Shown here piece by piece: positions 51,884 to 60,357 of a stretch of 64,000 nt of DNA. Source of the DNA: Scandinavium ludwigii_A (GTDB taxonomy: Bacteria; Pseudomonadota; Gammaproteobacteria; Enterobacterales; Enterobacteriaceae); contig CP191518.1 in the NCBI GenBank assembly GCA_050516505.1, forward strand, positions 3,534,001-3,598,000. Reading direction: 5' to 3'. A program made the position numbers and the translations under genes. The first letter of the stretch is position 1, and each line of letters starts with the position of its first letter. Under the pieces are notes generated by a model that saw only the letters and a list, made by a program, of their open reading frames with translations, made no database searches and was not told the origin of the DNA.

Positions 51884-53701
51884 TTAATTGCCAAACCACA
51901 CACTGGCAGAAATCGCCGGTAGCGTCAGAACATCATCATGCAGCGTGGCTTTGCCCTCTTTCAACAGCCATTCTTTCACCGCCAGCAACGGCGTCGCTTC
52001 CAGCACCACTTCGCACGGTTCACCGCGGTTAATCGCCACCAGCACCCGCTGCTGTTTCAGCACCCGAACAAACACCACCACGTTGTCTTCGGCGTAAATC
52101 ACCTGACAGCCTCCGTGGCGCAGGGCCTGCGTCCGGTGACGCAGCTTGGTCATGCGCTGGTACAACGCCAGCAGGTCACCGTCCTGCTGTGCTTTATCCC
52201 ATGGGAACGGCTTGCGGCAGAACGGATCGTTGTTGCCGTCCAGCCCCACTTCATCGCCGTAATAAATACACGGCACGCCCGGCCAGGTGAACAGCCATAC
52301 TACCGCCAGCGGCAGGCGCGCCACGTCCCTCCCGAGCAGGGATTTGAAGCGCGCGGTATCGTGGCTATCGAGCTGATTAAACATCCGTAGCTGCTGTTGA
52401 TGTGACAGGCTGGCGCGGTAGTTATCCATCCACGCCATGCAGGTTTGGGCGTCAATCATTTGCGGATCGTAGGAAATATCGGTGTTGGCGAGGAAGCCCC
52501 ACAGCGGGAAGGTAAAGCCGCGATAGTTCATCGCCGCGTCTTCTGCATCGGCCTGCAGCCACTGGCGCGCATCACCAAAGTGCTCGCCGAGCACGTAGGC
52601 TTCCGGCTGTGTTTCTTTCGCCGCTTTGGTGATCCCCGCGATGTGCTGCAAATTGTTCCGCGCCCCGCCCGCTTCGCCCAACATATGCACCACGTCGAGC
52701 CGCCAGCCGTCCATGCTCCACGGCGCTTTTAGCCAGTGGCGTACGATGCTGTCTTCGCCGCGATACACTTCGTTAATCAGCGTTTCCGAGCTGAAATCCA
52801 GCTTCGGCAGGCTGGCATAACCGAGCCAGTCCAGCGCCTGTCCTTCGTCGGAAAAACTGTACCAGTCGCGCCAGTGCGAAGATGGATTGTGGCACGCGCC
52901 GTCGGTGCCGCGGTTGTGTCGGTCGAACCAGGCATGCGAATCGCCACTGTGGTTAAACACGCCGTCGAGGATCAGACGCATCCCTTCCCGGCGCGTATTG
53001 TGCCGCAGACGCAGCAACGCCTGATCGCCGCCGAACTGAGGATCCACGTGACGATAATCTTCGGTGTCATATTTATGCACGCTGGGCGCGATAAACACCG
53101 GATTGAGGTACAGCGCGGTGACGCCGAGCTTTTTCAGGTAAGGCAGTTTTTCACTGATCCCGTCCAGATCGCCGCCGTAAAACGTTGATCCACCCGCCTC
53201 CGCCGTTAACGGTTCGTCCCAGTCGCGCAGGACGATTTCGCGCCCGGCGGCATGGTGATAATAGACATTATCCTGTTCAGCATTGCGGGGTTCGGTACGC
53301 GCAAAGCGGTCGGGGAAAATCTGGTAGAACACCTGATCGGCGACCCACTGCGGGCCGTTGTCCGGTACATCAACCGCAAACTGCTCCAGACGCGCGGGTG
53401 GAAAACGACTAAAACCCTGCGGCGTAAACCAACGCTGACGGTTCTCCCACAGCAGTTTAAAGCTGTAGCGGCGGCGCGACTGGCCGTTGCTTAAATCGAT
53501 TTCCGCACGCCAGGCGGTGACGCCGGGATACGGCTCGCTACGCAGTCGATGCATCGGCAGCGCAATTTCCTCGTTGTCTTCCTCTGCCCGAAGCGTAACC
53601 CGCAGCGGCGGCATTTCACCGCTCAGCCACAGCGTAATCACTAATCGTTCCTGCTGCTGTTTCAGGAACGGTGCAACAGGAAGATGCCATGCCTTCAACA
53701 T
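51884..53701 (-). CDS. malZ: Maltodextrin glucosidase MalZ
   Basis: A 605-residue cytoplasmic GH13 alpha-glucosidase that removes glucose from the reducing end of maltodextrins. An N-terminal beta domain (1-125) precedes the TIM barrel with catalytic Asp in GWRLDVVHML, Glu in VLGEHFGDA and Asp in LDSHDTARF. The ATG at 53701 stands 7 bases after AAGGGG and matches E. coli; two earlier in-frame starts (53707, 53728) are less likely. Probable MalT boxes lie upstream. Confidence 0.97.
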   Translation of the reverse strand: MLKAWHLPVAPFLKQQQERLVITLWLSGEMPPLRVTLRAEEDNEEIALPMHRLRSEPYPGVTAWRAEIDLSNGQSRRRYSFKLLWENRQRWFTPQGFSRFPPARLEQFAVDVPDNGPQWVADQVFYQIFPDRFARTEPRNAEQDNVYYHHAAGREIVLRDWDEPLTAEAGGSTFYGGDLDGISEKLPYLKKLGVTALYLNPVFIAPSVHKYDTEDYRHVDPQFGGDQALLRLRHNTRREGMRLILDGVFNHSGDSHAWFDRHNRGTDGACHNPSSHWRDWYSFSDEGQALDWLGYASLPKLDFSSETLINEVYRGEDSIVRHWLKAPWSMDGWRLDVVHMLGEAGGARNNLQHIAGITKAAKETQPEAYVLGEHFGDARQWLQADAEDAAMNYRGFTFPLWGFLANTDISYDPQMIDAQTCMAWMDNYRASLSHQQQLRMFNQLDSHDTARFKSLLGRDVARLPLAVVWLFTWPGVPCIYYGDEVGLDGNNDPFCRKPFPWDKAQQDGDLLALYQRMTKLRHRTQALRHGGCQVIYAEDNVVVFVRVLKQQRVLVAINRGEPCEVVLEATPLLAVKEWLLKEGKATLHDDVLTLPAISASVWFGN

Positions 53702-53779
53702 CGTCATTCCCCTTTGTTCAAAATGCATTCACCTTGCCACAGTCAGGCTGCGTCCGACTCATCATTATGACGTTTATTG

Positions 53780-53802
53780 GGGGAGGATGCCGGAGGATGA
53801 GG
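53780..53802. promoter_or_regulatory. Two candidate MalT boxes upstream of malZ
   Basis: GGGGAGGATG (53780-53789) and GAGGATGAGG (53793-53802) each match the MalT consensus GGGGA(T/G)GAGG at 9 of 10 positions, in direct repeat 13 bases apart, about 80-100 bases before malZ. MalT controls malZ in E. coli. Confidence 0.6.
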
Positions 53803-53923
53803 CCGAAGAATTGCAGGATTTTCTGGCCGCGCGGAGGAGGAAATGAAGCCGAAGGAAGGCTCCTTCTTTACAGATATTTACGATACACTGCATGTTACTC
53901 AATTGTTATCAAAGAGACACGCA

Positions 53924-54817
53924 GTGCCCAATTTCGATTTGCAGGACCTGTATGCCTTCACGGCATTATGCGAGCACGGCAGCTTTCGATTTGCTGCGGA
54001 AGCCATCTGCATCTCGCAATCTGCACTCAGTCGCCGGATCGAAAAACTCGAGTCGGCCCTCGGCGTGCGCTTGTTTGACCGCACCACCCGCCGCGTCACC
54101 CTGACGCAGGTCGGCAGAACTTTCGCCCCTCGCGCCCGGCAGCTATTGAGCGATTTTGAAGACGCGCTCAACGGCATTAGCGATCCGATGTTTTACGGCA
54201 GCGGGGTGGTCACCGTGGCTTGCATCCCTTCTGCCGCCTACTACTTCATGCCAAAAGTGATCGCTCACTTTCGCAGTCGGTTTGCCAAAGCGCGCATCAA
54301 ACTGGTGGATACCAGCGCCGGAAATGTGTATGCCGCCGTCCATAATCGGCAGGCTGATTTTGGCCTGAGCTTTCTCTCCAGCGGCGAATCGGACCTGACC
54401 TTCATGCCTTTAGTGGACGAAACCTACCGGCTCGTGTGTCGCCAGGATCACCCGTTAGCACAGCTTTCCTCCCTGAGTTGGCAGGACTTTTTTAACGCCG
54501 ACTACATCTGGCTGAGCAAATCGTCTGGCAACCGTCATTTGCTCGATCAAGCCTTAGGCGGCATCACCGTTCGCCGCCCTGCGGTGTGCGAAACGCGCCA
54601 CGTCACCACCATGATTGGCATGGTCGAAGCCGGGCTGGGCGTAGCCGCCGTGCCATCCATGGCGTTTCCTGAAGGCGGTCACCCGTTACTGGTACAAAAA
54701 CCGCTGGTTGAGCCGGTTATCAAGCGCCAGGTTGGGTTGATCAAGAAAGCAGGATCCACGCTGTCGCCGCTGGCAAGTGAACTGGAAACGATCATTACCG
54801 GCCTGTTTCAGCCTTAA
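53924..54817 (+). CDS. LysR-family transcriptional regulator
   Basis: A 297-residue LysR regulator with a winged helix at the N-terminus (about 4-62, FRFAAEAICISQSALSRRIEKLE) and a periplasmic-binding-protein-like effector domain (about 90-290). The GTG at 53924 after AAAGAGA is preferred because it places the helix-turn-helix at the usual distance from the N-terminus; the frame is open up to 53843. It is convergent with the aconitate-isomerase-like gene, and their ends overlap by 23 bases. It likely controls the adjacent transporter cassette through a tricarboxylate effector, which is inference. Confidence 0.9.
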   Translation: MPNFDLQDLYAFTALCEHGSFRFAAEAICISQSALSRRIEKLESALGVRLFDRTTRRVTLTQVGRTFAPRARQLLSDFEDALNGISDPMFYGSGVVTVACIPSAAYYFMPKVIAHFRSRFAKARIKLVDTSAGNVYAAVHNRQADFGLSFLSSGESDLTFMPLVDETYRLVCRQDHPLAQLSSLSWQDFFNADYIWLSKSSGNRHLLDQALGGITVRRPAVCETRHVTTMIGMVEAGLGVAAVPSMAFPEGGHPLLVQKPLVEPVIKRQVGLIKKAGSTLSPLASELETIITGLFQP

Positions 54818-55583
54818 TCGGTAGCGGATCCAGCCCCGTTTCGCGGACGATCGCCTGCGTATTCGGTGACGCTAAATAGCGCAATAGCTGACGGGCGTGA
54901 TCCTGATGTTGAGCGCCGTCAACCACGGCACCTGAAAAGCGTGTCACGTACTGAACGGGTTCTGGAATGCGTCCGACAAACTCGGCACCTTTTTCCGGCA
55001 GCAGCTCACTCACCTGCTGCAAACCGACGGCATAATCCCCTTTCGCCACCACCGAGGCGACCGGCGTTTTCTCAATCATTTTCGCCTTCGACTTCACCTC
55101 ATCGCGAATACCCAACTGGCTGAATAACGTTGACTGCACGTAGCGCCCGCTGGCGCTGTCCGAATACGCGATAGAGTTGGCGTGCAACAGCGTGGCCTTT
55201 AGCGCTGCCACGGTGCTGATATCCGGTGCCGTCGCGCCCGCAGGCACTACCAGACCAATCCGTGAATCTGCCAATTCTGTCCGGCTTCCTGCGGCGATTT
55301 TTCCCTCCTGCTGAAGTTTATCCAGCGCGTAGCCGACCATAATCACCGCATCCGCAGGCTGCCCCGCCGCCAGTCGGTGCGGAATGGCCTCGGCGGAATT
55401 GCCCATCGACGGGCCATGAACGATACGGATCGTGTCGCCGGTTTTGGCCTGATATTGCGGAGCCAGTTTATCGAGTGCCGCAGAAAACCCACCGGAAATC
55501 ATCACCGTGATCTCTTCGGCCTGCGCCCCGAGGCTGATATTCCCTGCAACGGCAATCGCTATCCAGAGTGTCAGACGTTTCAT
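54795..55583 (-). CDS. ModA-like periplasmic protein, probable aconitate isomerase
   Basis: A 262-residue exported protein with a signal peptide cut after GAQA (about residue 22) and a ModA/SBP_bac_11 fold. No ABC permease or ATPase is nearby; instead it overlaps (ATGA) the gene of a CitA-like MFS symporter. The aconitate isomerase of Pseudomonas is a periplasmic protein of this family and, as I recall, the same length. The role proposed is conversion of trans-aconitate to cis-aconitate in the periplasm, followed by uptake through the MFS partner. A molybdate-binding role is less likely in this context. Catalytic residues cannot be assigned from sequence alone. Confidence 0.65.
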   Translation of the reverse strand: MKRLTLWIAIAVAGNISLGAQAEEITVMISGGFSAALDKLAPQYQAKTGDTIRIVHGPSMGNSAEAIPHRLAAGQPADAVIMVGYALDKLQQEGKIAAGSRTELADSRIGLVVPAGATAPDISTVAALKATLLHANSIAYSDSASGRYVQSTLFSQLGIRDEVKSKAKMIEKTPVASVVAKGDYAVGLQQVSELLPEKGAEFVGRIPEPVQYVTRFSGAVVDGAQHQDHARQLLRYLASPNTQAIVRETGLDPLPIKAETGR

Positions 55584-56902
55584 CGCGCGGCTCCGTGGTG
55601 GAATGATTTAGGGGCATGCGTAACCTGCGCAGACGCGCGATGGTAGAGATACAGCGTGGCGAGCAGCGCACAGATGGCCGCGAAGCTCATCCAGTAACCG
55701 GGGGCGGCTTTATCGCCGGTGAAGTGAATCAGCGCGGTTGATACCGCAGGCGTGAAGCCGCCAAATAGTGCAGTGGCCAGACTATACGCCAGTGAGAAAC
55801 CGGCCACGCGCACTTCAGCGGGCATGATTTCGGTCAGCGCCGGGATCATCGCCCCGTTGTAGAGGCCATAAATAAACGACAGCCACAGCAGTACCGCCAA
55901 CATCATGCCAAAACTCGGGGAATGCGCGAGGATCGACAGCACCGGCCAACTGGTAAAAATCGCCAGCAGCGTCATGGCAATCAGTACCGGTTTCCGGCCA
56001 AAACGGTCAGAAATAACCCCGCCAATCGGTAGCCAGATGAAGTTCGATATCGCCACCAATAGCGTCACCAGCAGGCTGTCGGAGGAACTCAGCAACAGGA
56101 CTTTTTTACCAAACGTCGGGGCATAGACGGTGATCAGGTAGAACGCAGTGGTGGTCATCGCCACCATCAGCATACCGGCTACCACCACGCGCCAGTTCAC
56201 CAGCAGGGTTTTCATCGCCTCGTTCAACGGCAGATGCGCTTTGCGCGTGGCATAGGCTTCCGTTTCCGCCAACTGGCGACGAAGGACGAAAATGAAGGGC
56301 ACTATCAGGCAGCCCACAACGAACGGGATACGCCAGCCCCAGTCATGCAGCGCCCCGGCATCCATAAATTCGTTGAGCATAAAGCCGAGCGACGCCGCCA
56401 CCATGATCGACACCTGCTGACTGCCGGACTGCCAGCTGGTGTAAAACCCTTTCCGGCCCGGCGTGGCGATTTCAGCCAGGTACACCGACACCCCGCCAAG
56501 CTCCGCGCCCGCAGAAAAGCCCTGCAACAGGCGGCCGCACAGCACCAGGAATGGTGCCCACAGGCCAATGGTGTGATAACCGGGGATCAGCACAATCATA
56601 AAGGTGCCCGCCGCCATGATAGACAGCGTAACGATAAGCCCTTTACGGCGACCGACTTTATCAATCCAGGCTCCGAGTACCACGGCACCAATCGGGCGCA
56701 TCAGGAACCCAGCGCCGAACACGGCAAAGGTCATCATTAACGATGCGAATTCGCTTTCAGCAGGGAAAAACGTGTGGGCGATGTAGGTGGCATAAAAGCC
56801 AAACAGGAAGAAGTCGAACTGTTCCAGAAAGTTTCCCGACGTGACGCGCAGAATCGCCATAGCTTTTGCGCGGAACGACGCTTTATCAGCAGAATAAGGC
56901 AT
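55580..56902 (-). CDS. CitA/TcuC-like tricarboxylate:proton symporter (MFS, MHS family)
   Basis: A 440-residue MFS transporter with 12 transmembrane helices. It is strikingly similar to Klebsiella CitA, a citrate-proton symporter, for example RVTSGNFLEQFDFFLFGFYA near the N-terminus and IATPGRKGFYTSWQSGSQQV in the middle. Likely substrates are citrate, tricarballylate or aconitate. The ATG at 56902 follows GGAGG at correct spacing; the frame is open to 57037. Its stop overlaps the start of the ModA-like gene by 4 bases, so the two are translationally coupled. Not present at this position in E. coli K-12. Confidence 0.85.
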   Translation of the reverse strand: MPYSADKASFRAKAMAILRVTSGNFLEQFDFFLFGFYATYIAHTFFPAESEFASLMMTFAVFGAGFLMRPIGAVVLGAWIDKVGRRKGLIVTLSIMAAGTFMIVLIPGYHTIGLWAPFLVLCGRLLQGFSAGAELGGVSVYLAEIATPGRKGFYTSWQSGSQQVSIMVAASLGFMLNEFMDAGALHDWGWRIPFVVGCLIVPFIFVLRRQLAETEAYATRKAHLPLNEAMKTLLVNWRVVVAGMLMVAMTTTAFYLITVYAPTFGKKVLLLSSSDSLLVTLLVAISNFIWLPIGGVISDRFGRKPVLIAMTLLAIFTSWPVLSILAHSPSFGMMLAVLLWLSFIYGLYNGAMIPALTEIMPAEVRVAGFSLAYSLATALFGGFTPAVSTALIHFTGDKAAPGYWMSFAAICALLATLYLYHRASAQVTHAPKSFHHGAAR

Positions 56903-57072
56903 CTCGCCCTCCGTAGTTAACATAAAAGCCAACACATTTAACTTTTCATCAACTTTGAGAGTGCGCTTTTCGCCGCCGGGGAATAAGTGCATTTGCCGCA
57001 ACGGTTCATGCGTTCGGCGCATGAATAGCGATAACACTCACGATTGGGCGAGTGATGCCGGAGAAAGGGGGA

Positions 57073-57119
57073 AATATACGCCGCGATCGTGTGGATCACA
57101 TTTTGTGAGTTCTCACACG
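57073..57119 (-). promoter_or_regulatory. Nested palindrome and -10 upstream of the CitA-like gene
   Basis: A perfect palindrome TGTGAG-TT-CTCACA (57104-57117) is enclosed by CGTGTG (57088-57093) and CACACG (57114-57119), and TCACA-TTT-TGTGA (57096-57108) overlaps both. On the minus strand a -10-like TATATT lies at 57073-57078. The AAATGTGATC half-site of CRP is also present. It is the likely control site for the MFS/isomerase operon, possibly for the LysR protein, CRP or both. Confidence 0.5.
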
Positions 57120-57143
57120 TTTCAATACAGGATGTGGGGAGCT

Positions 57144-57174
57144 AAAAACCCGGCAGCCAGAGCGCCGCCGGGTC
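57144..57174 (-). terminator. Intrinsic terminator after proY
   Basis: A 7-bp stem ACCCGGC/GCCGGGT (57148-57173) followed on the minus strand by a T-run, 7 bases after the proY stop. Confidence 0.88.
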
Positions 57175-57180
57175 AGGAGG

Positions 57181-58554
57181 TTACTGCGCGTTCGCTACCC
57201 GGCGGTCATGGCGCGTTTTGAACTGCCAACCAATCAGCAGCAGCACAATCCACGCGAAGCCTACGTAAAGCGAAATGCGGGTGTCCGGGTGCCAGCCAAT
57301 CAGTGCGATGATAAACACCAGGAACAGCAGGCCGGCGATAGTGGTAAACACGCCGCCAGGGACTTTGAACTTCAGTTCCTTCAGCTCTTCCGGCGACAGG
57401 CGACGGCGGAAGGCAATCTGCGACAGCAGAATCATAATCCATACCCAGACGGTCGCGAACGTCGCCAGGGAAGCAATCACCAGGAACACGTTTTCCGGCA
57501 TGATGTAGTTCAGATATACCGCCAGCAGCAGCGCGACAGTCATCACCGCCACCGTCACCCACGGCACGCCGTTACGTGAGGTTTTAGCAAATACCTTCGG
57601 CGCACTGCCCTGCTCCGCCATACCGTGCAGCATACGGCCCACGCCAAAGACATCGGAGTTAATCGCCGACAGCGACGCGGTCAACACCACGAAGTTCAGG
57701 ATGCCTGCGGCAAAGGTAATCCCCATATGCTGGAAGGTCATCACGAACGGGCTTCCGTTGGTACCCACCTGGTTCCACGGGTAAATCGACATGATCACAA
57801 ACAGCGTGCCCACATAGAACACCAGGATACGCATCGGCACGGAGTTAATCGCACGCGGAATGGAGGTTTGCGGGTCTTTCGCTTCACCGGCGGTGATGCC
57901 GATGATTTCAATCCCGCCGTAGGCAAACATCACCATTTGCAGCGACATCACCATGCCGAGCCAGCCGTGGCTGAAGAAGCCGCCGTTGCTCCACAGATTG
58001 TGGATGCCGGTTGGCTGCCCACCGTTGCCTATCCCCCAGATGATGATGCCGAAACCGGCGACGATCATCACGATGATGGTGGCGACTTTAAAGAACGAGA
58101 ACCAGAATTCCAGCTCGCCGAACACCTTCACGCTCATCAGGTTGATGGAGCAAATCAGCAACACGACGCTCAACACCCAAATCCAGTGCGGAACCGCCGG
58201 GAACCAGACGCCCATGTAAATGCCGAACGCAGTGACGTCGGCGATGGCCACGATCAGGATTTCAAAACAGTAGGTCCAGCCGGTGATGTAACCTGCGAGC
58301 GGGCCTAAGTTGTCCTGCGCATAGCGAGAAAACGAGCTGGCAGAGGGGTTATGCACCGACATTTCGCCCAGCGCACGCATGATGATGTAAGCGGCAACAC
58401 CGCCAATTAGATACGCCAGCAGCACGCTGGGACCGGCCATTTTGATGGCGTCTGCCGAGCCATAAAAAAGACCGGTACCAATTGCCGATCCGAGCGCCAT
58501 AAAGCGGATGTGACGGGCGCTTAGCCCACGCTTTAGCTTGTTGTTGGTTTCCAT
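57181..58554 (-). CDS. proY: Proline-specific permease ProY
   Basis: A 457-residue APC-superfamily amino acid transporter with 12 transmembrane helices. It starts METNNKLKRGLSARHIRFMALGSAIGTGLFYGS, with the conserved glycine-rich helix 1. In Salmonella it is a cryptic proline transporter. The ATG at 58554 matches E. coli; the longer frame to 58587 overlaps the upstream hairpin. It follows brnQ on the same strand. Confidence 0.94.
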   Translation of the reverse strand: METNNKLKRGLSARHIRFMALGSAIGTGLFYGSADAIKMAGPSVLLAYLIGGVAAYIIMRALGEMSVHNPSASSFSRYAQDNLGPLAGYITGWTYCFEILIVAIADVTAFGIYMGVWFPAVPHWIWVLSVVLLICSINLMSVKVFGELEFWFSFFKVATIIVMIVAGFGIIIWGIGNGGQPTGIHNLWSNGGFFSHGWLGMVMSLQMVMFAYGGIEIIGITAGEAKDPQTSIPRAINSVPMRILVFYVGTLFVIMSIYPWNQVGTNGSPFVMTFQHMGITFAAGILNFVVLTASLSAINSDVFGVGRMLHGMAEQGSAPKVFAKTSRNGVPWVTVAVMTVALLLAVYLNYIMPENVFLVIASLATFATVWVWIMILLSQIAFRRRLSPEELKELKFKVPGGVFTTIAGLLFLVFIIALIGWHPDTRISLYVGFAWIVLLLIGWQFKTRHDRRVANAQ

Positions 58555-58575
58555 AAATTCCACTGCCTGAACAAA

Positions 58576-58610
58576 AAACAAAACCACGGAGCCAATGGCC
58601 CCGTGGTTAA
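58576..58610 (-). terminator. Hairpin between brnQ and proY
   Basis: An 8-bp stem AACCACGG/CCGTGGTT (58582-58608) extended by CC/GG pairs, followed on the minus strand by GGTTTTGTTTTTTG. It lies between the brnQ stop and the proY start and should end or attenuate most brnQ transcripts. Confidence 0.78.
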
Positions 58611-58630
58611 TTTCAATCCTCGCCCGCTAA

Positions 58631-59950
58631 TTAATGCGCGCTGGAGGTCACCTGACGGCCTGCTGCGCGATCCCATCCCATTGCCAGAACGGCGGCAATG
58701 ATAGTCGGCATCAGCCATGCCAGACCTTGCTGAGCCAGCGGCAGATGCGCGGTCCAGGCTGGCAGAATATCGGCAAATGCAGAGGCTTTAACACCGTCCA
58801 GCAGACCGAACACCAGGCTGATAAACATCGCCGGGGCAATCACGCGGGACGAATTATGCCACCAACTGCGGGTAAAACTTAATACCACCAGTGCGATACA
58901 TGGCGGATAAATCGCTGTCAGCACCGGAATCGAAATCTGAATCAGGTGGCTGAGGCCCAGATTGGACACCACCATCGAGAACAGACCGAGGATAAAGACC
59001 AGTGAACGGTAGGACAGCGGCAGGTACTGAGAGAAGAACTCGGCACACGCTGTGGTCAGGCCAACCGCCGTCACCATGCAGGCGATGAAAATCAACGCCG
59101 CCAGCAGGAAGCTGCCTGCCCCACCGAAGGTGTGCTGAACGTAAGCGTGCAGAATAGCGGCGCCGTTGGCGTTCTGATCAACCAGCGTCGCGCTGTCTGA
59201 ACCCAGACGGAACAGCGCCAGGTACAGCAGCGTCAGGCCCACGCCCGCCATCAGGCCAGCCCAGACGGTATAACGGGTCAGCAGACGCGCGTCGGTCACA
59301 CCGCGAGAACGTGCGGCGTTAACGATAACGATGCCGAATACCATTGCGCCAAGGGTGTCCATGGTCAGGTAGCCATTGACGAAACCGTTAGAGAACGGCG
59401 CGGTCTGGTAGGCATCCAGCGCATGGCTGATAGAGCCAGCAGGCCACATGAGCGCAGCAACAGCGAGCACCACCAGAGCAATAATTTTCAGCGGTGCCAA
59501 GAAGTTACCGACGGTATCCAGCAATTTGCCCGGATACAGCGATACCAGAATCACCAGCGCGAAATAGATAATGCTGTAGATAAGCAGCGGCAATGCACCA
59601 TCACCGGTCAGCGGCGCGATGCCCACTTCGAAAGAAACGGTTGCGGTACGCGGTGTGGCGAACAGCGGCCCGACGGCGAGATAACACACCACCGCCAGCA
59701 GAATACCGGCCACTTTACCGATTGGGGTGCTGAGGCTGTCAACGCCGCCGCCGACTTTCGCCAGTGCAACGATAGTCAAGACCGGCAGGCCAACGCCCGT
59801 AATCAGGAAACCAAAGGCCGCAGTCCAGACGTGTTCGCCAGCCTGCAAACCCACCATAGGAGGGAAAATGATGTTGCCCGCGCCAACGAACAACGCAAAG
59901 GTCATAAAGCCCAGGGCGATGATATCGCGAGATTTTAACTGATGGGTCAT
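58631..59950 (-). CDS. brnQ: Branched-chain amino acid carrier BrnQ
   Basis: A 439-residue LIVCS-family sodium- or proton-coupled carrier for leucine, valine and isoleucine with 12 transmembrane helices. It begins MTHQLKSRDIIALGFMTFAL and matches the E. coli protein over its length. A long leader of about 220 bases separates it from the promoter at 60180-60207. Confidence 0.96.
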   Translation of the reverse strand: MTHQLKSRDIIALGFMTFALFVGAGNIIFPPMVGLQAGEHVWTAAFGFLITGVGLPVLTIVALAKVGGGVDSLSTPIGKVAGILLAVVCYLAVGPLFATPRTATVSFEVGIAPLTGDGALPLLIYSIIYFALVILVSLYPGKLLDTVGNFLAPLKIIALVVLAVAALMWPAGSISHALDAYQTAPFSNGFVNGYLTMDTLGAMVFGIVIVNAARSRGVTDARLLTRYTVWAGLMAGVGLTLLYLALFRLGSDSATLVDQNANGAAILHAYVQHTFGGAGSFLLAALIFIACMVTAVGLTTACAEFFSQYLPLSYRSLVFILGLFSMVVSNLGLSHLIQISIPVLTAIYPPCIALVVLSFTRSWWHNSSRVIAPAMFISLVFGLLDGVKASAFADILPAWTAHLPLAQQGLAWLMPTIIAAVLAMGWDRAAGRQVTSSAH

Positions 59951-60179
59951 AAACTCTTTACTGCCTGTGGATGTGGTGTTGAAAGTAAAAGCGTCGTTTT
60001 ATTCCTGTGGAACAGAACAACGGCAAGAGCGAGCAAAGCAGTGGGAAATACTCCCGATAATCACGCACGAAGAATTGTTATTGGGTTTAGCGCGTGAAAG
60101 CAGTCAGACCGCGACTGCATTGAGGGCAATTTAAACGCTTATAACGTTTTAAAGCAACATGGGATCGCAAAACCAGAGG

Positions 60180-60249
60180 ATTATAGCAATATCGAGTTTC
60201 GAGTCAGCATGATTAACCAGATATTAGAAAAACCTCTGGCTAATCATGC
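60180..60249 (-). promoter_or_regulatory. brnQ promoter with adjoining long inverted repeat
   Basis: On the minus strand TATAAT (60180-60185) and CTGACT (60202-60207) spaced by 16 bases form the likely promoter. Immediately upstream, 15-base arms GCATGATTAACCAGA (60207-60221) and TCTGGCTAATCATGC (60235-60249) are an inverted repeat with a single mismatch and a 13-base spacer. It overlaps the -35 edge, a usual position for a regulator site. The rest of the 407-bp gap holds the brnQ leader and the phoR terminator. Confidence 0.6.
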
Positions 60250-60304
60250 GAACAAAAAAGCAACAGACGTTTGATAATTATCCACCGTTTGGTTAACTGG
60301 AAAG

Positions 60305-60330
60305 CAAAAAAACCGGCTTTCGCCGGTCTT
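60305..60330 (-). terminator. Intrinsic terminator after phoR
   Basis: A 6-bp stem ACCGGC/GCCGGT with a TTTC/GAAA loop (60312-60327) followed on the minus strand by a T-run, 30 bases after the phoR stop. Confidence 0.9.
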
Positions 60331-60357
60331 TGTCAATCTTTCCTGACACTCGAATCC

